Shown piece after piece: positions 9,430-18,721 of a stretch of DNA of 34,347 nt; position 1 is the first letter of the stretch, and each line of letters opens with the position of its first letter. The notes beneath the pieces are model-generated. The model worked only from the letters and a program-made list of their open reading frames with translations, did not search any database and was not told where the DNA came from. The stretch is from positions 1-34,347 of the forward strand of contig NZ_JAODTL010000028.1 in the NCBI RefSeq assembly GCF_026191375.1, read 5' to 3'. The stretch comes from Marinomonas pontica (lineage in GTDB: Bacteria > Pseudomonadota > Gammaproteobacteria > Pseudomonadales > Marinomonadaceae). Both the position numbers and the translations under genes were made by a program.

Positions 9430-10359
9430 TCACTCGCTCCAAAACACGCAATACAGCACTACGAGAGCGAACGTTCTCACTGACTTCCGATTTTGATGGC
9501 TTGATGGCCTTACCTACCGTTTTGAACTTGATATCCAAATGCGCGTTCTGAATGGGCAAATGTCTTGGCAACTCAGGCCCCTTCGCTTTCAACTTCATAA
9601 AGCGTTTAACAATACGATCTTCAAGTGAATGAAAACTAATAACCGCCAAACGACCACCCACTTTCAACGCTTCTGCCGCGGCATCAAGGCCAACTTCCAA
9701 ATCACCCAATTCATTATTAATATGAATTCGAATACCCTGAAATGCGCGTGTTGCTGGGTTCTTGCCTTTCTCCCAAGCGGGATTTGCCTCTGCGACAATT
9801 TTAGACAGCTGGAGAGTTGTAAGGATGGGGGTATGAGCTCGATATTCGCAGATAGCTTTTGCAATACGACGAGAAAACCGTTCTTCTCCGTATTGGTACA
9901 TCACATCCGCCATGTCTTTTTCACTTACGGTCGCAATCCATTGTGCTGCACTTAGCCCTTGATCTGGGTTCATCCGCATATCGAGGGGGCCGTCATTCAT
10001 AAAACTAAAGCCGCGTTCCGCATCATCAATTTGGGGGATGAAACACCCAAATCCATCATCACACCGTCCACTTTATCTACACCAAAGACGGCAGATATAT
10101 GTTCAGACATATTCGCAAAGCTGTCTTGCACAATAGAAAAACGACTGTCTTCTTGTTCTAACGCTCGACCATGACCAATAGCGACCGGGTCTTTATCAAA
10201 ACCAAGCAACCGCCCTTGATCAAGTCGATCCAAAACCAAACGAGTATGCCCTCCTCGACCAAACGTCCCATCAACATAAAGGCCGTTGGTATCAGTAACC
10301 AGCATATCGACGGACTCATTAAGCATGACGCTAATGTGTTCTGCCATCGTCTTTGTCAT
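9422..10359 (-). CDS. rsmH: RsmH 16S rRNA m4C1402 methyltransferase, one frameshift
   Basis: RsmH (MraW) methylates N4 of cytidine 1402 in 16S rRNA using SAM. The N-terminal part shows the SAM-binding [13 protein letters not shown] block and MMDLGVSSP. The C-terminal part shows [41 protein letters not shown] and [16 protein letters not shown]. The frames meet after DLGVSSP at a G5 run on the plus strand, 10033-10037. One more base gives [23 protein letters not shown], the expected family sequence, and a 312-residue protein of normal length. The ATG at 10359 overlaps the mraZ stop by 4 bases; an internal ATG at 10344 (MAEHISVML) is an alternative start. A homopolymer error is most likely. Confidence 0.92.
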
Positions 10360-10811
10360 AAAGAAATATCCATCATGGTTTCAGTTTGTAAGTCCTCAAG
10401 AGCATCTTGAGACAAGTAATCTTCACGCTGTGCTTCCCACTCTTCTTGGCTCCAAATCTCTAACTTTTTACCTTGGCCAAGGATCGTTATTTTTTTGTCT
10501 AATCGAGCAAATTCACGCAGAGGAGCAGGCAGTAAAATCCGTCCCGCTTTATCCACTTCTAAATCCGTTGCATGCCCCACCAAAAGACGCTGAAGACGGC
10601 GTGCTTGAGGCTGGAAAGTAGGCAACTTATCCAATTTCTGTTGAATCAACTCCCATTCAGACAAGGGATACAGCAACAAACATCGAGAAACAGGATCAAT
10701 GGTCACAACAACGCCATCGTCATCATATTGGGCAAGATCATCGCGTAAGCGTGCAGGGAGCGACATTCGCCCCTTCACATCGACACTTACCTGATGAATC
10801 CCACGAAACAT
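10356..10811 (-). CDS. mraZ: MraZ transcriptional regulator
   Basis: MraZ is an AbrB-fold DNA-binding protein that represses its own dcw operon in E. coli. It has two tandem SpoVT/AbrB-like halves: VSVDVKGRMSLPARLRDDL near the N-terminus and LEVDKAGRILLPAPLREFA in the second half. The linker carries the typical CLLLYPLSEWE. I place the start at the ATG at 10811 (MFRGIHQV) because family members begin MFRG and a GGGA sits 7 bases before it. The upstream in-frame ATG at 10817 would add Met-Glu and leave that sequence too close. The product is then 151 residues, normal for the family. It is the first gene of the operon and its ribosome site overlaps its probable operator. Confidence 0.94.
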   Translation of the reverse strand: MFRGIHQVSVDVKGRMSLPARLRDDLAQYDDDGVVVTIDPVSRCLLLYPLSEWELIQQKLDKLPTFQPQARRLQRLLVGHATDLEVDKAGRILLPAPLREFARLDKKITILGQGKKLEIWSQEEWEAQREDYLSQDALEDLQTETMMDISL

Positions 10812-10818
10812 TTCCATA

Positions 10819-10843
10819 TCCCACTTATCGACACTTTATCCCA
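10819..10843 (-). promoter_or_regulatory. Probable MraZ operator (TGGGN repeats, 10-base period)
   Basis: On the minus strand TGGGA occurs at 10843-10839 and again at 10823-10819, with a degenerate TGTCG exactly between them at 10833-10829. The units are 5 bases with 5-base spacers, the arrangement known for MraZ direct repeats (TGGGN-N5). The copy nearest the gene supplies the GGGA of the mraZ ribosome binding site. A further TGGGA falls in phase 20 bases on, inside the coding sequence at 10803-10799. Autorepression is known for E. coli; here it is inferred. Confidence 0.65.
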
Positions 10844-10900
10844 CAATTTAACACTATTTATGAAAAAGAGTAAAAAAAATCCAACCAAATAGGCAAAAAT
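10844..10900 (-). promoter_or_regulatory. Candidate mraZ (dcw operon) promoter region
   Basis: The 57 bases upstream of the operator are AT-rich. They contain a weak -35-like TTGGAT followed 16 to 18 bases later by CATAAA/TAAATA just ahead of the MraZ repeats. That geometry would place the repeats at or just after the start of transcription. The match to a sigma-70 consensus is poor, so only the location is suggested. Confidence 0.3.
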
Positions 10901-11087
10901 AGATGCAATGATTTTGTAAAGGAGATAAAAACCAGAAAAAGAGAGAAGCAAAACAACGAAAAAGCAGCCAAACATCCCCTAACGCTAAAAGGACATTTAG
11001 ACAAAACATTTATAAGATAAGAAAAAGAAATACATACCAAGGAGTGGTATTTTCGAAAACCAGAAGAGTAACTAGAAATGAAAATGT
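10901..11087. other. AT-rich spacer between rnpB and mraZ, no gene
   Basis: No convincing coding sequence lies here. The plus strand is purine-rich, with no T at all from 10927 to 10974. Short hydrophobic reading frames on the minus strand (for example 10858-11091) lack ribosome sites and follow simply from the U-rich composition. The segment probably holds the rnpB terminator and operon-head promoter sequences. Confidence 0.5.
11034..11050 (-). terminator. Weak candidate terminator after rnpB
   Basis: On the minus strand about 40 bases past the end of rnpB, ATACCA and TGGTAT form a 6-base stem with a 5-base loop, followed by a U-rich stretch (GTATTTCTTTTTCTT). The stem is short, so this is tentative. 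Confidence 0.35.
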
Positions 11088-11433
11088 GCAAGTTGGCCGA
11101 TAAGCCGGGTTCTGTCGTGGACAGTCATTCATCTAATACGTACATCACTGCACGTCTTTAGCAACCTACCCGAACTCAGCGCGGGTCACGCCAAAGAGTT
11201 CCTATTTGGTCTTGCTTCAAGTGGGGTTTACCTTGCCACGAACTGTTGCCAGTCGCGCGGTGCGCTCTTACCGCACCATTTCAACCTTACCGGCAGTAAA
11301 CTGCTTAGGCGGTGTATTTTCTGCTGCACTTTCCGTAGGCTCACGCCCCCAGGCGTTACCTGGCACTTTACCCTGCGAAGCCCGGACTTTCCTCCCCCCA
11401 ATAAATTGAGCGGCGACTGCCTGGCCAACTTGC
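11088..11433 (-). ncRNA. rnpB: RNase P RNA (M1 RNA), type A
   Basis: This is the catalytic RNA that trims the 5' leader of pre-tRNAs. The minus strand shows the hallmark stretches AGGCAGTCGCCGCTC near the 5' end, GGGGAGGAAAGTCCGGGCT (P4 and CR-I region), AACTGGCAACAG-like and AAACCCCACTTG blocks, and the 3' P4 partner ACAGAACCCGGCTTATCGG. The ends were set by the P1 helix: the first 11 bases (GCAAGTTGGCC) are the exact reverse complement of the last 11 (GGCCAACTTGC). The length of about 346 is typical. Location just upstream of mraZ agrees with other gammaproteobacteria. Short open frames inside it are shadows. Confidence 0.95.
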
Positions 11434-11440
11434 GATGCGC

Positions 11441-11469
11441 ATACTACTTAGGTAACAAGACAATGACAA
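11441..11469 (-). promoter_or_regulatory. Probable rnpB promoter
   Basis: On the minus strand TTGTCA (11469-11464) and TAGTAT (11446-11441) are separated by exactly 17 bases. The inferred 5' end of rnpB at 11433 lies 7 bases past the -10 element. This matches sigma-70 geometry well. The -35 box is close to the 3' end of the upstream sensor kinase gene, whose stop is at 11499. Confidence 0.65.
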
Positions 11470-11498
11470 GTGGTTTATCGAGAAGATCACTTTTGCCA

Positions 11499-12806
11499 TT
11501 AAGCGACAGGCAATTGAAAACACACCTCCAAGCCGCCACCATCACGATTTCGTGCCGTTATTTGCCCCTTATGAGCTCGAATTATACGCTGAGAAATGGT
11601 GAGCCCGACACCAAATCCGCCACTGTTTGCCTCACGAGCCTCGGAGGATCGATAAAAAGCATGAAAGATCTTTTCCAGCTTATCGTCCGACACGCCTGGA
11701 CCGTTGTCTCGTACATAAATATAAGCCATACCCGACTTTTCTTGAGTTTCAACTTCAATAACACCACCACTGCCCGCGTAGAAACAGGCGTTACGCAGCA
11801 CATTTTCAATGGCGTGCCTTAATTGAAGCGGGTCACCTAAAATAGTTTTTGGTACACGACCCAACTTAGTCACAGAGATCCCTTTTAGCTGACTCTCAAA
11901 ACTCACATCATCCACGATGTCACCCAACCACTCCTGAAGATCCATCTCTTCTTTGATCAGTGACGCAGCCTCCAAACGACTCAAAGTAAGCACCTGACCA
12001 ATCAGCTCATCAAGCTCATGCAATTCCGTACGAATTCGGCACAGATAGCCCTTTTGGGACTCGATCGCATACTTGTCTTCTGCGATTGTTAGAGCCACCT
12101 CAATTCTTGCCAGCGGCGTTCTCAGCTCATGGGAAACATCTCGCATCAAACGCTCTTTCGATGATAATAAAGTCTCAATACGAACCGCCATCTCATTAAA
12201 CTCACGAGCCAGCTTACCTACCGCATCACTGCGGCGAGCAAGTTTATTCTCAACTCGAGCAGACATATCACCCTGCCCAAAAGAGCGCGCAGCACGCTGC
12301 AACTTAAGTAAAGGACCCAACAACCAATAAGCCAAGACTCCGCTGGACACCAATAAACCCAATAACGAAAACCCCACCACAACTTCAGGAGCTAGCGAAT
12401 TAATTTCTGGATTTGGCTTAAAAATCAGCAAATATTGGATATTGTTGCCGCCAATCACCTGAATAAACTGACTGTGCAAAAAATCAGCCGCAGGACGACC
12501 TGAAACACTCGGTGCGTTTTGCTCCCTAAAGTTACGAGGCAATGGATTCAATAGAGGACGACCATTTTCCTGATAAAGATAAATCGTCCCAGATAAGCGC
12601 TTCTCGGCCTTCTTTGCCTCTTCCTTTAACGAAGCAACACCAAACTTTTCATAACCAGCCACCAACTGAACACCAACATCGCCCAGCACATCAGCCGACA
12701 CCTGATTGCGTTTTTGGATAAATTGAACCATTCCCAATCCAATACTGACGACAACAATATTGGACAGCAACACCACCAAAAACACACGCAGAAAAGTATT
12801 TTTCAT
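11499..12806 (-). CDS. Sensor histidine kinase, CpxA-like
   Basis: This is a 435-residue membrane kinase, partner of the response regulator just upstream (6-base gap). It has an N-terminal membrane segment (about 8-30), a periplasmic sensor region (about 31-139) and a second membrane segment (about 141-165). A HAMP linker follows to about 215. The dimerisation box VSHELRTPLARIEVALTIAE carries phospho-acceptor His226, and the ATPase domain has NVLRNACFYAG, DNGPGVSD and GFGVGLTI boxes. The closest family I recognise is CpxA (envelope stress), from the H-box context and the partner's sequence. RstB- or PfeS-like kinases remain possible, so I give no symbol. Its 3' end carries the rnpB promoter region close by. 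Confidence 0.85.
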   Translation of the reverse strand: MKNTFLRVFLVVLLSNIVVVSIGLGMVQFIQKRNQVSADVLGDVGVQLVAGYEKFGVASLKEEAKKAEKRLSGTIYLYQENGRPLLNPLPRNFREQNAPSVSGRPAADFLHSQFIQVIGGNNIQYLLIFKPNPEINSLAPEVVVGFSLLGLLVSSGVLAYWLLGPLLKLQRAARSFGQGDMSARVENKLARRSDAVGKLAREFNEMAVRIETLLSSKERLMRDVSHELRTPLARIEVALTIAEDKYAIESQKGYLCRIRTELHELDELIGQVLTLSRLEAASLIKEEMDLQEWLGDIVDDVSFESQLKGISVTKLGRVPKTILGDPLQLRHAIENVLRNACFYAGSGGVIEVETQEKSGMAYIYVRDNGPGVSDDKLEKIFHAFYRSSEAREANSGGFGVGLTISQRIIRAHKGQITARNRDGGGLEVCFQLPVA

Positions 12807-12812
12807 GAAAAG

Positions 12813-13511
12813 CTAAGCACCCTGCTCATTTGACACAAATATATAGCCAACACCTCGTACCGTTTTAATGCGAGGATCACCATTGTCTAAATTACCAATT
12901 TTTTTACGCAAGTTACTAATGTGCATATCCAGACTTCGATCATACATAGTCAATTTACGACCCAACGCCTTCTCAGACAGTTCCTGCTTGGTCAAAACCT
13001 GCCCCGGCACCATCAACATACACTCAAGCAGTGTGTATTCAGACGTCGTCAACTCAACCAATTCACCTTCAAGATAGACCGTTCTATCTTTTCGACGCAA
13101 CAACACACCAGACAGCTCAATATCCGCCGTTGGATCATCTTCACGCTCTTGACTTGCTCTTCGCAAAATAGCCTTTATACGAGCCAACAACTCACGAGGG
13201 TTAAATGGTTTAGATAAGTAGTCATCCGCTCCCATCTCCAAACCAAGAATGCGATCAATATCATCCCCCTTGGCCGTCAACATAATCACTGGAACAGCAC
13301 TTTTATTACGGATCTGCTTTAGCGTTTCAAAGCCATCCAATTCCGGCATCATCACATCAAGAATCACAATATCTGGCATATCTGCAGCCATCAGCTCTAA
13401 CGCTTCTCTACCATTCCAAGCATGAGTAACATCATAACCCTCACCATCAAAGTACTCTTTAATTAGATCAGACAAACGAGCATCATCATCAGCAAGCAAC
13501 AACTTAACCAT
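12813..13511 (-). CDS. OmpR-family response regulator, CpxR-like
   Basis: A 232-residue two-domain regulator. The receiver domain has the acidic pocket DDD (8-10), phospho-acceptor Asp52 in VILDVMMPELDG, Thr79 and Lys101 in LSKPFNPREL. The C-terminal winged helix includes LTTSEYTLLECMLMVPGQVLT, the SLDMHISNLRKKIG recognition helix and VRGVGYIFV. LGRKLTMYDRSLDMHISNLR closely parallels the CpxR block LGKRLTPFDRAIDMHISNLR, which supports a Cpx-type role in envelope stress. It is the first gene of a two-gene operon with its kinase. A CpxR-like box lies about 100 bases upstream. No cpxP-like gene is adjacent, so the regulon is unproven. Confidence 0.88.
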   Translation of the reverse strand: MVKLLLADDDARLSDLIKEYFDGEGYDVTHAWNGREALELMAADMPDIVILDVMMPELDGFETLKQIRNKSAVPVIMLTAKGDDIDRILGLEMGADDYLSKPFNPRELLARIKAILRRASQEREDDPTADIELSGVLLRRKDRTVYLEGELVELTTSEYTLLECMLMVPGQVLTKQELSEKALGRKLTMYDRSLDMHISNLRKKIGNLDNGDPRIKTVRGVGYIFVSNEQGA

Positions 13512-13611
13512 AAATATTCCCTCTTGATTTCCATTATTCAGACAGCAACCACGTTGCTATAAATTCAATTGTAAATATTACCCTAGCCCTCTTCAAACGC
13601 AGCCCCCTCTT

Positions 13612-13625
13612 TTCACTCTATTTAC
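13612..13625 (-). promoter_or_regulatory. Possible CpxR-type box upstream of the regulator gene
   Basis: On the minus strand GTAAA (13625-13621), four bases, then GTGAA (13616-13612) resembles the CpxR consensus of two GTAAA half-sites. One mismatch and an AT-rich setting make chance plausible. If real it would give autoregulation. Confidence 0.3.
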
Positions 13626-13663
13626 AAAGAATACTAATATGGTGAACTTAACCTGTAATATAA

Positions 13664-13692
13664 ACAAAAAAAGCCGCTAAAAGCGGCTTTTG
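13664..13692 (-). terminator. Rho-independent terminator after purA
   Basis: On the minus strand AAAGCCGCT pairs with AGCGGCTTT across a 3-base loop and is followed by a run of T. It begins about 25 bases past the purA stop. It separates purA from the two-component operon. Confidence 0.85.
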
Positions 13693-13715
13693 AAAAACAA
13701 ACAGTACCAATTAAC

Positions 13716-15029
<1,314 letters not shown>

Positions 15030-15052
15030 TTAGATAGTTCTTAAAGAAAAGT

Positions 15053-16231
15053 CTAGCTCTGAGCTGGCATCAACTGCCAAGTCTCACAAACAAATTCCAG
15101 CTTAAAATCAGCATCTCCAGTGTAAATGTCATCCAAAACCTCTACCACTCGATATCCCTCAGCACGCAAGGAATTTGCTTTCTGCCAAAGCTCATCACTT
15201 GAGCAAACTGGCGACAGAACCGTTTTTGGCTTATTAACCGTTACATCAGTCAAAGCCACCAAAGCCTTCACATCCGTACTAAAACCCGTTGCAGGACGAG
15301 ATCGACCAAACACTTGCCCGATATTGTTATAACGCCCACCACGAGCAATCGCATTACCGTGACCAGGAACATAAGCCGCAAAAACAACACCAGTGTGATA
15401 GCTATAAGACACCAAATCACTCAGATCAAAGTGCAAACCAACACCAGGGAAACGCTGGCCAACCTTGCTGCTTATTTCCGTCAATAAAACAATCGCGTCT
15501 TTGATAGATTCATTAACATTGCCCAGTAGTTCCATCGCTTGTTGCAATACTTCCTTACCACCGCACAAACGGGGTAAGCCAACCAACCACTGTCTTTGGG
15601 CGACCGTCAGACAAGCAAGCTCTTCAACGTAACGATCAAGTTCTGGGAGGTCTTTCGCCTTATACAACTCAATCAATTTACCTTCTTGGTCCGCATTTAG
15701 GTCACACGCAGCAAGAACACCACTCACAACATCAACATGCCCAAGATCAAGAACAAGACTAGACAAGCCTGCCGCGGACAACGTTTGCAACATCAAGGAC
15801 AACACCTCAACATCACTCTCAACACCACCATGACCATAAATTTCTGCACCTAACTGAATAGGGCTACGAGTACCATCCAAACCTGCAGGCATAGTCCGTA
15901 AAACACTGCCACAATAACTCAAACGTTGAACGCCATCATCTTTAAGGCAATGAGCATCAATACGAGCAACTTGGGATGTAAAATCGGCACGAATACCTAA
16001 GAGTCGACCTGATAACTGGTCAATAACTTTGAATGTTTCAATCTCTAGGTCTGAGCCAGCTCCCGTAAGAAGGGAGTCTAAATACTCTAAAAGAGGAGGT
16101 ATTACTAAGTGGTATCCCCAACTTTCATGGAGATTAAGCAGAGTTCTTCTAAGGTGCTCGATTTTAGCGGCCTGCTCAGGCAACGCCTCATCAACCCCTT
16201 CGGGAAGTAACCAGCGATCTGCTAATGTCAT
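15053..16231 (-). CDS. hisZ: HisZ, regulatory subunit of ATP phosphoribosyltransferase
   Basis: HisZ is a histidyl-tRNA-synthetase-like protein without aminoacylation activity. It pairs with the short form of HisG in the first step of histidine synthesis and gives feedback control. The 392-residue product shows a class II core: PEGVDEALPEQA at the start, IPPLLEYLDSLL, GIRADFTSQVARI (motif 2 region) and the ARGGRYNNIGQVFGRSRPATGFS block. It lacks the HisS anticodon-binding domain, which argues against HisRS. It lies 12 bases after the DUF2065 gene and just before purA, an arrangement seen in Pseudomonas-like genomes. Presence of HisZ predicts a short HisG elsewhere. Confidence 0.92.
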   Translation of the reverse strand: MTLADRWLLPEGVDEALPEQAAKIEHLRRTLLNLHESWGYHLVIPPLLEYLDSLLTGAGSDLEIETFKVIDQLSGRLLGIRADFTSQVARIDAHCLKDDGVQRLSYCGSVLRTMPAGLDGTRSPIQLGAEIYGHGGVESDVEVLSLMLQTLSAAGLSSLVLDLGHVDVVSGVLAACDLNADQEGKLIELYKAKDLPELDRYVEELACLTVAQRQWLVGLPRLCGGKEVLQQAMELLGNVNESIKDAIVLLTEISSKVGQRFPGVGLHFDLSDLVSYSYHTGVVFAAYVPGHGNAIARGGRYNNIGQVFGRSRPATGFSTDVKALVALTDVTVNKPKTVLSPVCSSDELWQKANSLRAEGYRVVEVLDDIYTGDADFKLEFVCETWQLMPAQS

Positions 16232-16243
16232 TCAATTATCCTC

Positions 16244-16441
16244 TTAGCTTCGAGTCAGCAAAAGAAGCATTAATCCAAGAAACATACTAACCGCACCCAG
16301 AATACGCAAATTCAAATCCGAGCTAGCGATAGCTTTCACCATAATTTCCCGCCAAACATTTGGAACAAGAAATGGCAAAACTCCCTCTGCGATCAATAAA
16401 AGGCTGACGCCAACCAGCAGCGACTGCAACAATTCCTGCAT
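16244..16441 (-). CDS. DUF2065 family inner-membrane protein (YjeT-like)
   Basis: A 65-residue protein of unknown function with two hydrophobic segments (about 5-27 and 45-62) around a short polar loop. The loop LPFLVPNVWREIMVKAIASS and the following LRILGAVSMFLGL match the DUF2065 family pattern. The family is found next to hflC and purA in many gammaproteobacteria, which is the arrangement here. A terminator separates it from hflC, so it probably begins its own unit with hisZ and purA. Its role is not known. Confidence 0.85.
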   Translation of the reverse strand: MQELLQSLLVGVSLLLIAEGVLPFLVPNVWREIMVKAIASSDLNLRILGAVSMFLGLMLLLLTRS

Positions 16442-16462
16442 AGATTCTCTTTATTTTGACCA

Positions 16463-16490
16463 TTAAAAAACCGGGCCTGGCCCGGTTTGC
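16463..16490 (-). terminator. Rho-independent terminator after hflC
   Basis: On the minus strand AAACCGGGCC pairs with GGCCCGGTTT around a very short loop, followed by T-rich sequence ending TTTTTTAATGG. It lies about 70 bases past the hflC stop and ends the hflX-hflK-hflC unit. Confidence 0.85.
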
Positions 16491-16556
16491 GTAATAGTAC
16501 CATGTTTCCCATTTTAACAAATAGGCCTCATGTACGATTATTGATGATTATCTACT

Positions 16557-17438
16557 CTATTTAGCATTACCAGTTGTAGAACTGTTCAAATACTTGAAGA
16601 ATTCACTGTCTGGTTCAAGCACAAACAAATCGCTGCTTCCATTAAAGCTTTCACGATACGCCTGAAGGCTACGGTAGAACTCGTAGAACTCAGGATCTTG
16701 CTTGTAGACTTTGGAGTAAATCGCCGCTGCCTTTGCATCGCCATCACCGCGAATCATCTCCGCGTCTCGCTGCGCTTCTGCTTCTAGAACAACCTGCTGA
16801 CGGTCAGCGTCAGCACGAATACCTTCGGCCAGCTCCAAGCCTTTCGATCTATGCTCACGCGCTTCACGCTCACGCTCTGTTCTCATTCGCTGATAAACAG
16901 ATTCACTTACATCAGGCGGTAGATCAATACGCTTGACTCGAATATCCACGATAGAGATACCAAGTTCATTCTGAGCAACTTTATTCAGGTCGTCACGCAA
17001 CTCAGTCATTAGCTGATCACGCTCCCCAGAAACCACCTCATGCATCGTACGCTCACCAAACTTATTACGCAGTCCAGTATCAACACGAGAAGATAATACA
17101 CGGTTCGCTACAAACTCATCACCAGACGTTGCCTGGTAAAATTTTGCAACAGAATCGATCTTCCACTTAACGTACGAATCAACCACAACCGCTTTTTTCT
17201 CTAACGTTAAATAACGCTGAGGACGCGAATCCATGGTTAAAATTCGAGCATCAAATGTTTTAACTTCATTCATAATTGGCAGCTTGAAATGAATACCAGG
17301 CTTTACATCATCCTGAACAATCTCACCAAACTTAAGCACCACAGCACGTTCTGTTTCGTTGACAACGAAAAGTGTCTGAGAGGCAACCAAAGCACCGAGA
17401 AGCACAACAAATAAAACTGAAAAAGAAAAACCTTTCAT
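16557..17438 (-). CDS. hflC: HflC, FtsH protease modulator
   Basis: HflC is an SPFH/band-7 membrane protein that with HflK forms a large cage around FtsH and controls its access to membrane substrates. The 293-residue protein has an N-terminal signal anchor (about 4-25) followed directly by the band-7 start NETERAVVLKFGEIV. Further on are SRVDTGLRNKFGERT, VDIRVKRIDLPPDVSESVYQRM and a charged helix rich in Arg, Glu and Ala (RTEREREAREHRSKGLE). The C-terminal block YKQDPEFYEFYRSLQAY is characteristic of HflC. Its start codon meets the hflK stop with one shared base, so the two are coupled. Confidence 0.95.
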   Translation of the reverse strand: MKGFSFSVLFVVLLGALVASQTLFVVNETERAVVLKFGEIVQDDVKPGIHFKLPIMNEVKTFDARILTMDSRPQRYLTLEKKAVVVDSYVKWKIDSVAKFYQATSGDEFVANRVLSSRVDTGLRNKFGERTMHEVVSGERDQLMTELRDDLNKVAQNELGISIVDIRVKRIDLPPDVSESVYQRMRTEREREAREHRSKGLELAEGIRADADRQQVVLEAEAQRDAEMIRGDGDAKAAAIYSKVYKQDPEFYEFYRSLQAYRESFNGSSDLFVLEPDSEFFKYLNSSTTGNAK

Positions 17439-18682
17439 TAGTTTCTGCCCTCTCTACGGATGGTTGCACTTTGACGCTTACGAATCTCATCAAGAACCTG
17501 ATCAGTCAACGCCCCAATATTTCCAGAATTCACAACACCAGCCCCTTTAGACGAGTCAGCTCGTTGCTTCATCAGCTGATCTAAAGGCAAATACATCATG
17601 TTATTTCCACCTTTCGTATCAACAACAACTTTATTCACATCTTTATAAACCGATTCCATCGTCTCGATATACAAACGACGACGGGTTACGTCTGGCGCTT
17701 TCGTATACTCACGATACAGTCGATCAAAACGATCCGCCTGACCACTGGCACGAGCAACAATCTCAGAACGATAAGCTTCCGCTTCCTCTCTAATACGCTG
17801 AGCACGACCGCGAGCTTCTGGAATAATGCCATTTGCGTAAGATTCGGCCTCATTGCGCACTCGCAACTCATCCTCTTTCGCTTTAATAACATCATCAAAT
17901 GCCTCTTGAACCTGAGTCGGCGCTTGAGTATTTTCAACGTTCACTTTCGAAATCAGCAAGCCAGTACCGTAGGCATTGCTGTAATCCTGAATACGCGCTT
18001 TAACCTCTGTCGCCAATAATTCACGACCTTCCGTTAAAATCTGATCCATTTCAGAGCTACCCACAACATGGCGAAGCGCACTCTCTGTGACCTGAGCTAG
18101 AGACTCCTCAGGGTTACGAACATTCAACAAGAAATCTTTTGGATCTTGAACAGAATATTGTACAGATACACCCACCTCGACAATCGCATCATCCACTGTC
18201 AACATCAGCGCTTTGTGATCATGAGAGCGAACCTTAGTAACATTTACCTTACTAACGGTATCAATCGTCGGTGGATTCCAATGAAGACCCGGCATTACGG
18301 TAGAATGGTATTTGCCCAAGCGAAGCACAACACCGCGCTCTTGCTGATCCACCTGATAAACACCCGTAGCCGCCCAAAGCGCAATCAAAGCCAATAAAAT
18401 AACAGCAATCAGACCACCACCAAATTTGCTAGGCAAATTAGAATCACCGCCATTCGAGCCGCCAGACTTGCGAGATTTTTTCACTCCCAACATGTCCATC
18501 AACTTACGAAAGGCTTCATCCAAATCTGGTGGACTCTGATCACGACCGCCGGCTTTTCGCCCCCACGGATCATTATTAGTCTCTTTCTCACGACCCCCAT
18601 CAGGGCGTCCAGCACCATTTTCACGGTTTTTATCTGGATTCCATGGGTCATTGTCGTTATTACCCGGTTCATTCCAGGCCAT
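17438..18682 (-). CDS. hflK: HflK, FtsH protease modulator
   Basis: HflK is the partner of HflC in the FtsH regulatory complex. The 414-residue protein starts with the family's flexible Gly/Asn/Asp-rich cytoplasmic tail (MAWNEPGNNDNDPWNP), then FRKLMDMLG. A membrane segment (about 92-112) precedes the band-7 domain beginning VDQQERGVVLRLGKY. Further blocks are GLHWNPPTIDTV, the NVENTQAPTQVQEAFDDVIKA helix and ETMESVYKDVNKVVVDTKGGNNMMYLPLD near the C-terminus. Length and composition are normal. It follows hflX by 39 bases. Confidence 0.95.
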   Translation of the reverse strand: MAWNEPGNNDNDPWNPDKNRENGAGRPDGGREKETNNDPWGRKAGGRDQSPPDLDEAFRKLMDMLGVKKSRKSGGSNGGDSNLPSKFGGGLIAVILLALIALWAATGVYQVDQQERGVVLRLGKYHSTVMPGLHWNPPTIDTVSKVNVTKVRSHDHKALMLTVDDAIVEVGVSVQYSVQDPKDFLLNVRNPEESLAQVTESALRHVVGSSEMDQILTEGRELLATEVKARIQDYSNAYGTGLLISKVNVENTQAPTQVQEAFDDVIKAKEDELRVRNEAESYANGIIPEARGRAQRIREEAEAYRSEIVARASGQADRFDRLYREYTKAPDVTRRRLYIETMESVYKDVNKVVVDTKGGNNMMYLPLDQLMKQRADSSKGAGVVNSGNIGALTDQVLDEIRKRQSATIRREGRN

Positions 18683-18721
18683 ACTACATCTCCACTTTAT
18701 TTTAATGATAATCCTGACAGC

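Noticed and set aside
10858..11091. Possible small hydrophobic membrane protein upstream of mraZ (minus strand)
   Set aside because: No ribosome binding site; the Phe/Leu/Ser-rich composition is what U-rich DNA gives in any frame. It also starts inside the end of rnpB.
11206..11409. Short open frames inside rnpB
   Set aside because: The bases are fully explained by conserved RNase P RNA structure.
11406..11822. 138-codon open frame on the plus strand over the rnpB 5' end and kinase 3' end
   Set aside because: It crosses an RNA gene, a promoter and the kinase ATPase domain in antisense. No family pattern was seen.
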